Shown here in pieces: positions 8,877-15,921 of a stretch of DNA of 40,100 bases. Where the stretch lies: assembly GCA_016794615.1 (NCBI GenBank), contig JAEUJO010000017.1, positions 1 through 40,100 on the forward strand, written 5' to 3'. This DNA comes from Pseudonocardia sp. Lineage in GTDB: Bacteria; Actinomycetota; Actinomycetes; Mycobacteriales; Pseudonocardiaceae. Positions within the stretch are counted from its first letter, which is position 1. Every line of letters begins with the position of its first letter. The notes under the pieces are model-generated. The model did no database searches and was not told where the DNA came from. It saw only the letters and a list, made by a program, of their open reading frames with translations. Both the position numbers and the translations under genes were made by a program.

Positions 8877-9812
8877 ATGGCAACCAAGGTCGTGGCCACC
8901 GCGTTCGGTGGTCCGGAAGTCCTGTCCGTGGTCCAGGCCGACGTACCGGAGCCGGGTCCCGGCGAGGTGGTGATCGCGGTGAAGGCCGCGGGAATCAACC
9001 CGTTCGATCACAAGGTCGTGGCGGGGGCGACGGGGGCGGCTCCGGAGCGGCTGCCGTTGCCGGTCGGGCTCGAGGTCGCCGGGATGGTGACCGCTGTCGG
9101 GCCGGACGCCACCGGGCCTGCCGGTCCGGTCACCGTCGGCGACGAGGTCGTGGCACAGCCGGTGACCGGCGGGTACGCCGACACCGTCGTCGTGCCCGCG
9201 GGCGTGGTCGTGCCGAAGCCGCCGGCAGTGGACTGGCCGGTGGCCGGATCGATCCTCATGGTCGGCGGTACTGCGGAGCACGCGCTGCAGGTCGCGGACG
9301 CGAAGGCCGGCGAAACCCTGCTCGTGCACGGCGCGGCGGGCAGCGTCGGCCAGATCGCGGTGCAGCTCGCTGTGCGGGACGGCGTCCGGGTGATCGGGAC
9401 CGCCGGCACGTCGAACCACGAGTTGCTGCGCAGTTACGGGGCGATCCCGGTGACGTACGGACCCGGGCTGGCTGACCGGGTGCGCGCGATCGCGCCGGAC
9501 GGGGTCGACGCGGCGATCGACACTGTCGGTACGGATGAGGCCGTCGACACCTCGCTCGAGCTGGTCACCGACCACCGCCGCATCGTGTCGATCGCCGCTT
9601 TCGGTCGCGCCGACAGTGGGATCGTGCTGATCAGCGGGGACGACCCGGAGACGCATGTCCGGGCGAACGCCTGGCGACGGCTGCTGCCTGCCGCAGCGGA
9701 TGGCTCTCTGAAGGTCGTCGTCACCCGGACCTACCCGCTCGTCGAGGCGGCGGAGGCCCTGCAGTTCGTCCGCGACGGGCACGCCGGCGGAAAGGTCGTG
9801 CTCGTGCCCTAG
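8877..9812 (+). CDS. Zinc-less MDR / quinone oxidoreductase-like NADP-dependent reductase
   Basis: A 311-residue medium-chain dehydrogenase/reductase. The GroES-like half (1-120) contains VKAAGINPFDHKV and GLEVAGMVTAVG; the Rossmann half starts near 135 with LLVHGAAGSVGQIAVQLA, the NADP-binding AAxxVG motif of quinone oxidoreductases. The structural zinc cysteines of alcohol dehydrogenases are absent. The C-terminal VEAAEALQFVRDGHAGGKVV is typical. ATG 8877 follows GGGTTGGGCGGGTC. I do not recall this gene at this place in mycobacteria. A strong hairpin follows at 9882-9920. Substrate unknown. Confidence 0.92.
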   Translation: MATKVVATAFGGPEVLSVVQADVPEPGPGEVVIAVKAAGINPFDHKVVAGATGAAPERLPLPVGLEVAGMVTAVGPDATGPAGPVTVGDEVVAQPVTGGYADTVVVPAGVVVPKPPAVDWPVAGSILMVGGTAEHALQVADAKAGETLLVHGAAGSVGQIAVQLAVRDGVRVIGTAGTSNHELLRSYGAIPVTYGPGLADRVRAIAPDGVDAAIDTVGTDEAVDTSLELVTDHRRIVSIAAFGRADSGIVLISGDDPETHVRANAWRRLLPAAADGSLKVVVTRTYPLVEAAEALQFVRDGHAGGKVVLVP

Positions 9813-9881
9813 CGGGCGGCCGCCGCCTTGCCGGTGGTGGTCACGACCTACCTGGTGATGCTGTCCGCCGTGCGCGCCAGG

Positions 9882-9920
9882 AGGCCACCCTCGGGACGTC
9901 CGACGCTCCGAGGGTGGCCT
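9882..9920. terminator. Perfect 13-bp stem hairpin, bidirectional terminator
   Basis: AGGCCACCCTCGG (9882-9894) and its exact complement (9908-9920) flank a 13-base loop. It lies between the 3' ends of the plus-strand oxidoreductase (stop 9812) and the minus-strand whiB7 cluster (last stop 9974). It has no U-tract. Confidence 0.8.
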
Positions 9921-9935
9921 GTGGCGCACCTCCTC

Positions 9936-9955
9936 GCCGATCACCGGTGATCGGC
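9936..9955. promoter_or_regulatory. 20-bp perfect palindrome
   Basis: GCCGATCACC followed immediately by its reverse complement, with no spacer. It lies between the small ORF after whiB7 and the hairpin at 9882-9920. It could be a dimeric protein-binding site or part of the termination region; no adjacent promoter is obvious. Confidence 0.5.
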
Positions 9956-9973
9956 TCGGTCAGCACAGCCCGG

Positions 9974-10066
9974 TCAGCAGCGACGCTGATGGGATCGCGC
10001 CAAGGCTTCGTGGAGCAGAGACGCGGTGCGGGAGGTCGTGCGGACGAGGGTTCGCTGCGTGGTCAT
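9974..10066 (-). CDS. Small basic peptide encoded downstream of whiB7
   Basis: A 30-residue frame, MTTQRTLVRTTSRTASLLHE followed by ten residues ending HQRRC, has six arginines in its first 22 residues and more at the end. The support is the ribosome-binding site: AGGAGA at 10073-10078 with a six-base spacer to ATG 10066. It starts 34 bp after the whiB7 stop on the same strand, ahead of the shared terminator, so it is probably the last cistron of the whiB7 transcript. It has no domain I recognise. It could be a real small protein or a chance ORF with a good Shine-Dalgarno sequence. Confidence 0.55.
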   Translation of the reverse strand: MTTQRTLVRTTSRTASLLHEALARSHQRRC

Positions 10067-10100
10067 CGGTGGTCTCCTTCGGTGTGGTCGAGCCGGACGG

Positions 10101-10472
10101 TCAGGCGCTGACGGCGCCCGGTGCCGCCGCGTAGGCGGCGTCCCGGGCCAGGTCGGCCTTGCTGGGCCGGCCTCGCGGCCGTTTGCGCGGCACGACGACC
10201 CCGCGCTCGAAGATCTCCCCGCCCCAGACGCCCCAGGGCTCCTCCCGCTGCAGCGCGCCGGCCAGGCAGGCGCCGCGGACCGGACAGTCGCCGCACATGG
10301 CCTTGGCCTGCTCCAGCTCGGCCGGTGACTCGGCGAACCACAGGTCCGCGTCGCCGGAGCGGCAGGGCAGCTCCAGCCCGGCGCGGGGTGCCGCGTCGAG
10401 CAGGGTGCCCAACGCACCGGTCTCGGGTTGGTCGCAGGTTCCGCCCGCCAGCGGAACCGATCGAACTAGCAC
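10101..10472 (-). CDS. whiB7: WhiB7 transcriptional regulator of intrinsic antibiotic resistance
   Basis: A 123-residue WhiB-family iron-sulfur protein. The four cluster ligands are Cys37, Cys60, Cys63 and Cys69 (LPCRSGD, then MCGDCPVRGACL). The WhiB turn EPWGVWGGE lies at 78-86, and the WhiB7-defining AT-hook is KRPRGRPSK at 97-105. WhiB7 binds the housekeeping sigma factor and AT-rich DNA upstream of -35 boxes and activates intrinsic drug-resistance genes. GTG 10472 is fixed by AGGAGG at 10480-10485 with a seven-base spacer. The leader contains an upstream ORF and an intrinsic terminator (separate entries), so expression should be controlled by attenuation. It lies between uvrD2 and a small ORF, the canonical actinobacterial position. 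Confidence 0.97.
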   Translation of the reverse strand: MLVRSVPLAGGTCDQPETGALGTLLDAAPRAGLELPCRSGDADLWFAESPAELEQAKAMCGDCPVRGACLAGALQREEPWGVWGGEIFERGVVVPRKRPRGRPSKADLARDAAYAAAPGAVSA

Positions 10473-10500
10473 CGCACTACCTCCTGGTGAGTTGGTCGAC

Positions 10501-10543
10501 AAAAGAAAGAGGGCCGCGGATCCCGGTGAGATCCGCGGCCCTC
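10501..10543 (-). terminator. whiB7 leader attenuator (rho-independent terminator)
   Basis: On the minus strand a perfect 14-bp stem (GAGGGCCGCGGATC and its complement, 10530-10543 and 10509-10522) with a 7-base loop is followed directly by TTTCTTTT (10501-10508). This U-tract is rare at this GC content. It lies between the upstream ORF stop (10568) and the whiB7 Shine-Dalgarno (10480-10485), so it should stop transcription before whiB7 unless antitermination occurs. Confidence 0.93.
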
Positions 10544-10561
10544 GAACTTTTCGGCCTGATT

Positions 10562-10580
10562 GCGCCCCTAGATGGGGCGC
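10562..10580 (-). promoter_or_regulatory. Hairpin over the stop codon of the whiB7 upstream ORF
   Basis: On the minus strand GCGCCCC-ATCTA-GGGGCGC forms a 7-bp GC stem with a 5-base loop. The penultimate Ile codon and the TAG stop of the upstream ORF run through the loop. A ribosome terminating here would cover the hairpin and approach the downstream attenuator, so it may couple translation to antitermination. Confidence 0.7.
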
Positions 10581-10735
10581 CCTCGTGCGGACACACCGGT
10601 CCCGTTGACGGTCGGGAACTCGTCGAGCGCGATCGGGCACGCACGGTCGCGCTGCCAGCCACGCGGGTCCACCGACACGCCGATCCCGGACACGTGGGTG
10701 CCGAGGATCAACATGGTCTGCATCGTGTACTTCAT
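10568..10735 (-). CDS. whiB7 upstream leader ORF (uORF)
   Basis: A 55-residue leader frame: MKYTMQTMLILGTHVSGIGV, then a segment containing DPRGWQRDRACPIALDEF, ending VSARGRPI. AGGAGG at 10743-10748 lies seven bases before ATG 10735, as strong as the whiB7 site itself. The frame lies between the promoter and the attenuator. In Mycobacterium and Streptomyces, translation of such a uORF controls read-through into whiB7/wblC when ribosome-targeting antibiotics slow translation. The peptide sequence itself may matter little. Part of the Shine-Dalgarno lies in a 12-bp palindrome (CTCCTCGAGGAG, 10744-10755). Confidence 0.85.
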   Translation of the reverse strand: MKYTMQTMLILGTHVSGIGVSVDPRGWQRDRACPIALDEFPTVNGTGVSARGRPI

Positions 10736-10798
10736 CTCGGCACCTCCTCGAGGAGATCGGGTGAGTGCGGACGCGCGGATTCGGTCCCTCGGCCCTCA

Positions 10799-10836
10799 AC
10801 AGTAGGCACCCCGTCAGGGGCGCACAACCCATTTAC
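10799..10836 (-). promoter_or_regulatory. Candidate autoregulated whiB7 promoter
   Basis: On the minus strand GTAAAT (10831-10836) precedes TTGTGC (10822-10827, -35-like), then 17 bases, then TACTGT (10799-10804, a TAnnnT -10 box). An AT-rich patch about three bases upstream of a TTG-type -35 is the arrangement described for WhiB7-dependent promoters. Transcription would start near 10792, leaving a leader of about 320 nt before whiB7. Confidence 0.65.
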
Positions 10837-10855
10837 GGGAGGTGCGCGCCGACGC

Positions 10856-10910
10856 GTGTCTTGTGGATCGCACCCGCAGCAGAGCACGGCGAGATCCACA
10901 GGTGGAGTGG
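10856..10910 (-). repeat. Third, diverged copy of the 62-bp element
   Basis: On the plus strand this stretch aligns with the reverse complement of the units at 4067-4190 over about 54 columns, with around ten substitutions and two single-base gaps. Its inverted arms TGTGGATC (10862-10869) and GATCCACA (10893-10900) are perfect over 8 bp. It abuts the uvrD2 stop codon (10911-10913), so it could form the 3' hairpin of the uvrD2 transcript, upstream of the whiB7 promoter. Confidence 0.8.
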
Positions 10911-12974
10911 CTAGTCGCCGCCCTCCGCTACGAGATCCAGCACGGCCTGCCCGTAGCGGCCGAGCTTGCTCGCGCCGATCCCCGGGATCGACACCAGCGC
11001 CGATGGGTCCGCCGGGCGCTGCTCGGCGATCGCCGTGAGGGTGGCGTCGGTGAACACCACGTAGGCGGGCACCTGCTGTTCCTTCGCGGTGTTCCGCCGC
11101 CATTCCTTGAGCCGGTCGAGCAGGTCGACGTCGACGTTCGACGGGCAGTCGTCACAGCGGCGGAGCTTCATGGCCATCGTGCCGAGCAGCGGCTTGCCGC
11201 ACACCCGGCAGCGGGGCTTCGCGGCAGCGGCGGTCCGCCCGCCGGCGGGAACCCGTGCCGCCGGGTGCTCGTCGGGGATCAGCCCGTACAGGAAGCGGCT
11301 GCGCCGGCGACGGCGACCCCCGCCGGGTTGGCGCGACAGCGCCCACGACAGCGACAGCAGCCGCCGCGCCCGCGTGATGCCGACGTAGAGGAGGCGGCGC
11401 TCCTCCTCGATCGCGGTGTCGTCGCCCTCGGCGTGCTGGATCGGCAGCGTTCCGTCGACCAGGCCGACCAGGTACACGGCGTCCCACTCCAGCCCCTTCG
11501 CCGCGTGCAGTGACGCCAGCGTGACTCCCTGCACCGTCGGGGGGTGCGCGGCGTCCGCCCGGCTGTTCAGCTCGGCGGAGAACCGGCGCAGGTCGGCCGT
11601 CGGTTCGACGGCGACGAGTTCCTCGGCGAGCTCCACCAGCGCGAGCAGCGACTCCCACTGCGCGCGCTGCGCGACACCGCCGGGCGGTTCGGTGGTGAGG
11701 CCGACAGGTGCCAGGACGGCCCGCACAACGTCCGGTAGCGGCTCGCCGTCGGGCCCCGGCCCGGCCGCCCGGACCGCCGTCATCGCCCGGCGCACCTCGG
11801 GACGCGAGAAGAAGCGTTCCCCGCCACGCACCTGGTAGGGCACGCCCGCCTCGGTGAGCGCCTGCTCGTAGACCTCGGATTGGGCGTTCACGCGGAACAG
11901 CACCGCGATCTCCGCCGCCGGTGTGCCGTCGTCGACCAGGCGCCGGATCGCGCGCGCGACGGCCGCGGCCTCGGCGGGCTCGTCGTCGTGCTCCTGGAAC
12001 CGCGGGTCCGGTCCGGGCGGCAGCTGGCCGACGAGCTGCAGGCGCGTGCCCGCGACCCGGCCGCGCGCGGCACCGATCAGTGTGTTCGCCGCGGAGACGA
12101 CCTGGGGGGTGGATCGGTAGTCGCGCGTCAGGCGCACCACGACGGACTCGGGGAACCGCCGCGGGAAGTCGAGCAGGTGCTGCGGGTCCGCACCGGCGAA
12201 GGTGTAGATCGTCTGGTTCGCGTCGCCGACGACGGTCAGGTCGTCGCGGCCGCCGAGCCAGGCGTCGAGCACGCGCTGCTGGAGCGCCGTGACGTCCTGG
12301 TACTCGTCGACGACGAAGCAGCGGTAGCGGTCCCGGAACTCCTCGGCGACCCCGCGGTGCTCCTCGAGCGCCGCCGCGGTGTGCAGCAGCAGGTCGTCGA
12401 AGTCGAGCAGCTCGGCGCGGTCCTTGAGCTCCTCGTAGCCCGCGTAGACGGTCGCGACCTGCTCGGCCGGACCCGGGGTGTCGCGGCGCAGGCGGGCGAC
12501 CGTGGCCGGATAGTCGCCGGGTGTCACGAGGCTCGCCTTGGCCCACTCGATCTCGCCTGCGAGGTCACGCAGGGATGCAGCGTCCGTACCGGCACGCGCA
12601 CGAGCCGCGGCCTGCCCGACGAACCGCAGCTTGCCCTCCAGCAGCTGCCGCTGCTCGCCGCCGACGACCTGCGGCCAGAAGTAGCGCAGCTGGCGCAGCG
12701 CCGCGGCGTGGAAGGTCCGCGCCTGGACCCCCGACACGCCGAGCACGCGCAGGCGGGTGCGCATCTCGCCTGCGGCGCGGGCGGTGAACGTCACGGCCAG
12801 GACCTGCCCCGGAGCGACGTGCCCGCGACGGACGAGGTGCGCGATCCGGCGGGTGATCGTGCGGGTCTTGCCGGTGCCCGCTCCCGCGAGCACGCACACC
12901 GGTCCGCGGGGTGCGCCGACCGCCGCACGCTGCTCGTCGTCCAGGCCGGAAGCCGGGTCTTCGGGAGAGCTCAC
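10911..12974 (-). CDS. uvrD2: ATP-dependent DNA helicase UvrD2
   Basis: A 687-residue superfamily 1A helicase. The Walker A motif is GAGTGKT at 31-37; other motifs are VDEYQD (motif II), [13 protein letters not shown] (motif III), LTRDYRST (motif IV), [19 protein letters not shown] (motif V) and [11 protein letters not shown] (motif VI). The UvrD2-specific C-terminus is present: a tetracysteine module Cys589/Cys592/Cys607/Cys610 (CxxC-x14-CxxC) followed by an HRDC domain to the end ([14 protein letters not shown]). In mycobacteria UvrD2 is an essential 3'-5' helicase that needs this cysteine module. GTG 12974 follows GGGAG with a five-base spacer. It lies upstream of whiB7 on the same strand and divergent from mycoredoxin. 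Confidence 0.96.
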   Translation of the reverse strand: MSSPEDPASGLDDEQRAAVGAPRGPVCVLAGAGTGKTRTITRRIAHLVRRGHVAPGQVLAVTFTARAAGEMRTRLRVLGVSGVQARTFHAAALRQLRYFWPQVVGGEQRQLLEGKLRFVGQAAARARAGTDAASLRDLAGEIEWAKASLVTPGDYPATVARLRRDTPGPAEQVATVYAGYEELKDRAELLDFDDLLLHTAAALEEHRGVAEEFRDRYRCFVVDEYQDVTALQQRVLDAWLGGRDDLTVVGDANQTIYTFAGADPQHLLDFPRRFPESVVVRLTRDYRSTPQVVSAANTLIGAARGRVAGTRLQLVGQLPPGPDPRFQEHDDEPAEAAAVARAIRRLVDDGTPAAEIAVLFRVNAQSEVYEQALTEAGVPYQVRGGERFFSRPEVRRAMTAVRAAGPGPDGEPLPDVVRAVLAPVGLTTEPPGGVAQRAQWESLLALVELAEELVAVEPTADLRRFSAELNSRADAAHPPTVQGVTLASLHAAKGLEWDAVYLVGLVDGTLPIQHAEGDDTAIEEERRLLYVGITRARRLLSLSWALSRQPGGGRRRRRSRFLYGLIPDEHPAARVPAGGRTAAAAKPRCRVCGKPLLGTMAMKLRRCDDCPSNVDVDLLDRLKEWRRNTAKEQQVPAYVVFTDATLTAIAEQRPADPSALVSIPGIGASKLGRYGQAVLDLVAEGGD

Positions 12975-13133
12975 CTAATCTCCCTCGCTGCGCTCGGTCG
13001 GCGCATCGCGGGCCGCTGTGTCGTCGGTTCGCACGATGCGCTCGCTCACTCCGCCATCCTGACACCCCGTGCCGACACCCCGTGACGGCTGTCCACAGGG
13101 AAGAAGCATGCCCACCGGATGGTTGAGAGGTAC

Positions 13134-13391
13134 ATGTCTCAGCTCACGATGTACTCGACGACGTGGTGCGGTTATTGCCGGCGCCTGAAGCTCCAGCTCG
13201 ACGCCGCCGGCGTGGCCTACGACGAGGTCAACATCGAGCGCGACCCCGAGGCTGCGGAGTTCGTCGAGAACGTCAACGGTGGCAACCGTTCCGTGCCCAC
13301 AGTCCGTTTCGCGGATGGCTCCGCACTGACGAACCCCTCCGTGGCGCAGGTGACCGCCAAGCTGGAGGCGCTCGCCGCGTGCGCCGGATGA
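13134..13391 (+). CDS. mrx1: Mycoredoxin-1-like glutaredoxin
   Basis: An 85-residue thioredoxin-fold protein with the redox motif CGYC (Cys12, Cys15) in TTWCGYCRRL, the cis-proline segment RSVPTVRFADGS and the ending NPSVAQVTAKLEAL. It closely resembles M. tuberculosis mycoredoxin-1 (NGGNR-VPTV-FADGS-LTNPS), which reduces mycothiol mixed disulfides. ATG 13134 is preferred because homologues begin near MxxLTxY and GAGAGG precedes it closely; ATG 13119 in the same frame would add MVERY. It is divergent from uvrD2 and convergent with nudC. Confidence 0.93.
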   Translation: MSQLTMYSTTWCGYCRRLKLQLDAAGVAYDEVNIERDPEAAEFVENVNGGNRSVPTVRFADGSALTNPSVAQVTAKLEALAACAG

Positions 13392-13396
13392 GGCGG

Positions 13397-13415
13397 CGCT
13401 CCTCCTGACGGAGCG
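13397..13415. terminator. Short hairpin between mrx1 and nudC
   Basis: CGCTCC and GGAGCG (6 bp) with a 7-base loop lie just after the mrx1 stop and before the end of the convergent nudC. The stem is short and there is no U-tract, so the role is uncertain. Confidence 0.4.
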
Positions 13416-13449
13416 AGCCGGCCGGTGGCTCTCGACGATCGCGGCAGGA

Positions 13450-14442
13450 TCAGCCGACCGCCGCCCACGCCTCCAGCATCGTCCGGGCGATCGAGACGGC
13501 GCCCGGCAGCAGCAGCCGCGAGCCCTCCGCGCCCGCCCAGTCGCCGGCTGCCAGAGCATGCCGCAGCTCCGCGCGCGTCACCCACATCGCCTCGGCGATC
13601 TCGCCCGCGGCCGGCCGCAGCGGCGCGCCCGCGTCGGCGAGAGCCTGGAAACCGACCATCAGCGAGCGCGGAAACGGCCAGGCCTGGCTGCCCAGGTACG
13701 TGACGTCACGGACCGGGACGCCGACCTCCTCGTGGATCTCGCGCAGCACGCAGGCCTCCAGCGACTCCCCGGCCTCGACGAAACCTGCGAGCACCGAGAA
13801 CCGCCCCTCGGGCCACACCGGCTGGCGGGCGAGCAGGACCCGGTCCGCGCCGTCGTGCACCAGGCAGATCACCGCAGGATCCGTGCGGGGGTAGTCCTCG
13901 TGGCCGTGCGCTTCGCAGACCCGGTGCCAGCCCGCCGCCCGAGGATGGGTCCGCGAGCCGTCGCTGCCGCAGAACCGGGCGGTGTCGTGCCAGTTCAGCA
14001 CCGCGACGGCGGTGGTGAGCAGGCCTGCGCCGAGCGCGTCCAGGGCGGCTCCCGCGCTGCGCAGGTCCGCCCGGTCGACCGGGTCCTCGCCCGGAACGAG
14101 CTCGGCGGGATCGCGGACGGCCCAGTAAGCGACACCGTTCGCCTCACCGAGCAGCACCGCCTCCTCCGGCGGTGCGTCTCCGCTGGTGGGCACCGTCACC
14201 AGGCGCGCGGTGCCGTCCGTGTCCATCCCCCACGGGCCGTCCGGCGCCCGCCCGGTCCACGCCACCGGGGCACGACCGGCCGCGTCCACGACCAGTACCC
14301 GCGCGGTGCTCCAACCGGCGTGCTGCCGCGCGGCGTCGTGGCGTAGCGCGTCGTCGCGCAGTACGGCCGAACGCGACAGCACCGGTGGGCCGAGCAGGTC
14401 GAACCGCACCACCTCGGCGGTCCCGGGCGTACGGCCGGTCAC
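13450..14442 (-). CDS. nudC: NudC-type NADH pyrophosphatase
   Basis: A 330-residue Nudix hydrolase. The Nudix box spans 220-241 (GFVEAGESLEACVLREI, then HEEVG) with all core residues: Gly220, Glu226, Arg234, Glu235, Glu238 and Glu239. The NudC signature SQPWPFP appears as SQAWPFP (252-258). The zinc ribbon is degenerate: ARFCGSDG and HRVCEAHG hold only Cys158 and Cys176 rather than two CxxC pairs, which I believe is common in actinobacterial NudC. The enzyme cleaves NADH and can remove NAD caps from RNA. The start GTG overlaps the stop of the upstream M16 gene by four bases (GTGA), indicating translational coupling. Confidence 0.94.
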   Translation of the reverse strand: MTGRTPGTAEVVRFDLLGPPVLSRSAVLRDDALRHDAARQHAGWSTARVLVVDAAGRAPVAWTGRAPDGPWGMDTDGTARLVTVPTSGDAPPEEAVLLGEANGVAYWAVRDPAELVPGEDPVDRADLRSAGAALDALGAGLLTTAVAVLNWHDTARFCGSDGSRTHPRAAGWHRVCEAHGHEDYPRTDPAVICLVHDGADRVLLARQPVWPEGRFSVLAGFVEAGESLEACVLREIHEEVGVPVRDVTYLGSQAWPFPRSLMVGFQALADAGAPLRPAAGEIAEAMWVTRAELRHALAAGDWAGAEGSRLLLPGAVSIARTMLEAWAAVG

Positions 14443-15833
14443 GGCAGATCGACCCCGCCCAGCGCGCGCAGCCCGGGCCCGATGACGTCCCCGTCACCGA
14501 CGATGACGCCGGTGAACGCGCTGGGCGCGAAGAACTCACCCGCCGCCGCAGCCACCTCCTCCACCGTCACCGCCTCCAGCCGGGCCGGGTGGTCGCGCAG
14601 CCACTGCACGGGGACGTCGCCCGCGGCGAGCGACGCCAGCGTGGAGGCGTACCCGCCCTGGCTGTCGAGCGAGATCAGCAGCGAGCCGACGGCGTAGCGG
14701 CGGGCGGCGTCGATCTCGTCCGCGGTCGGCGGCACCGCGACCATCCTGCCCAGCTCGTAGCGGGTCTCCAGCAGTGCGGCGGCGGTGACGTCGCTGGCCA
14801 CGTCCGTCTCGACCGCCAGCACCGCGCCGCCGGGCACGAACTCGGTGCCCGAGTGCGCGCCGTAGGTGTAGCCCTTGTCCTCGCGGATGTTCTCCATCCA
14901 GCGCGAGGAGAAGTAGCCGCCGAAAACGAGGTTAGCCAGCTGCAACGCGGCGTAGCGCGCGTCCAGACGGGGCAGGGCGGCCGCGGACATCCGCAGCTGC
15001 GACTGCACCGACCCGGCTCGGGGCACCAGTTCCAGATTCGACGGCACCACCGCCGGCGGCGCACTCAATCGCCGCGCGAGGTGCGGCGCCGTCCAGCCGC
15101 CGAGGCGCTGCTCCACGAGCGCGACCGCGTCGTGGGGGTCGATGTCGCCGACGAGGGTGAGGATCGCACCGCCGGGCACGAGGCCGGCGGCGTGCAGGGC
15201 GCGGACGTCCGTCGGCTCGGCGGCGGCGACGTCCGGGCCCGTCGGCATCTCCCGCGCGATGGGGTGGGCGCCGAACCGCTTGCGCTGCAGGGCCTCGCGG
15301 GCGATCGTGTGCGGCTGCGCCCGCGCGACGGTGATCCGCTCGACGAGCCGGCTGCGCTCGCGCACCACCTCGGCGTCCGGATGCACGGCGTCGGTGAGCA
15401 CGTCCGCGAGCACGTCGAGGATCGTCGGCAGCCCTGCGGACAGCCCGGACCCACCGACCTGGAGCCGTTCGGGATCGACGGACACCCCGAGGTCCGCGCC
15501 CACGCCGGCCAGCTCGTCGTCGATGGCGACGCGATCGCGGGTCGCGGTGCCGGTGAGCAGCGTCGCGGTGAGCAGCTCGGCGGCGGCGAGGTGCCGGGAG
15601 ATCGCCGCGTCATCCGTTTCCGTGGCGTCCGGGCCGAACGGCACCCGCAGCCGCAGTTCGACCATCGGCGCACTCGGGTTGCGCGCGACGAGCACCCGCA
15701 GGCCCGTGGCCAGGGTGACGTCCAGGACGTCCGGCAGCGGCACCTCCCGGGTGGGCCCGAGCGGAGGCAAGGGACGCGGCCCGAGGGTGGTGCGGCCGAT
15801 GTCTTCCGCGGTGCGGTGTGCGGTGACAGTCAC
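14439..15833 (-). CDS. M16 peptidase-like protein, non-catalytic partner
   Basis: A 464-residue M16 (pitrilysin/MPP fold) protein: ATGLRVLVARNPSAPMVELR at 42-61 is the first strand pair, and the R/Y pair region of the second half is WMENIREDKGYTYGAHSG. The position of the HxxEH zinc motif holds ISRHLAAAELLTATL, lacking the motif, so it should not bind catalytic zinc. Such proteins act as the second half of a two-subunit M16 peptidase, and the catalytic half is encoded just upstream. GTG 15833 follows GAGGAG. The stop overlaps the nudC start. Confidence 0.92.
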   Translation of the reverse strand: MTVTAHRTAEDIGRTTLGPRPLPPLGPTREVPLPDVLDVTLATGLRVLVARNPSAPMVELRLRVPFGPDATETDDAAISRHLAAAELLTATLLTGTATRDRVAIDDELAGVGADLGVSVDPERLQVGGSGLSAGLPTILDVLADVLTDAVHPDAEVVRERSRLVERITVARAQPHTIAREALQRKRFGAHPIAREMPTGPDVAAAEPTDVRALHAAGLVPGGAILTLVGDIDPHDAVALVEQRLGGWTAPHLARRLSAPPAVVPSNLELVPRAGSVQSQLRMSAAALPRLDARYAALQLANLVFGGYFSSRWMENIREDKGYTYGAHSGTEFVPGGAVLAVETDVASDVTAAALLETRYELGRMVAVPPTADEIDAARRYAVGSLLISLDSQGGYASTLASLAAGDVPVQWLRDHPARLEAVTVEEVAAAAGEFFAPSAFTGVIVGDGDVIGPGLRALGGVDLP

Positions 15834-15921
15834 GCCTGCTCCTCGCTTCCGCTCGTCGCCGCCGTGACTGGCAGTGCAGTGCTGAATGGTGACCTCGCAA
15901 GCTCGGTCACGCCTGCTCCTC
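15829..15921. repeat. 16-bp direct repeat flanking a 61-bp insert between the M16 genes
   Basis: GTCACGCCTGCTCCTC occurs at 15829-15844 and 15906-15921, 77 bp apart. One copy covers the stop of the upstream M16 gene, the other the Shine-Dalgarno and GTG of the downstream one. Removing one repeat plus the insert would restore a GTGA-type start/stop overlap like the one between the next two genes. Confidence 0.8.

Noticed and set aside
10473..10832. A 243-residue version of WhiB7 starting at 10832
   Set aside because: It reads through the leader, uORF and terminator in a frame with no WhiB similarity; the ribosome-binding site places the start at 10472.
15829..15921. Insertion sequence between the M16 genes
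   Set aside because: The insert is only 61 bp with no terminal inverted repeats or transposase, so I record only a direct repeat.
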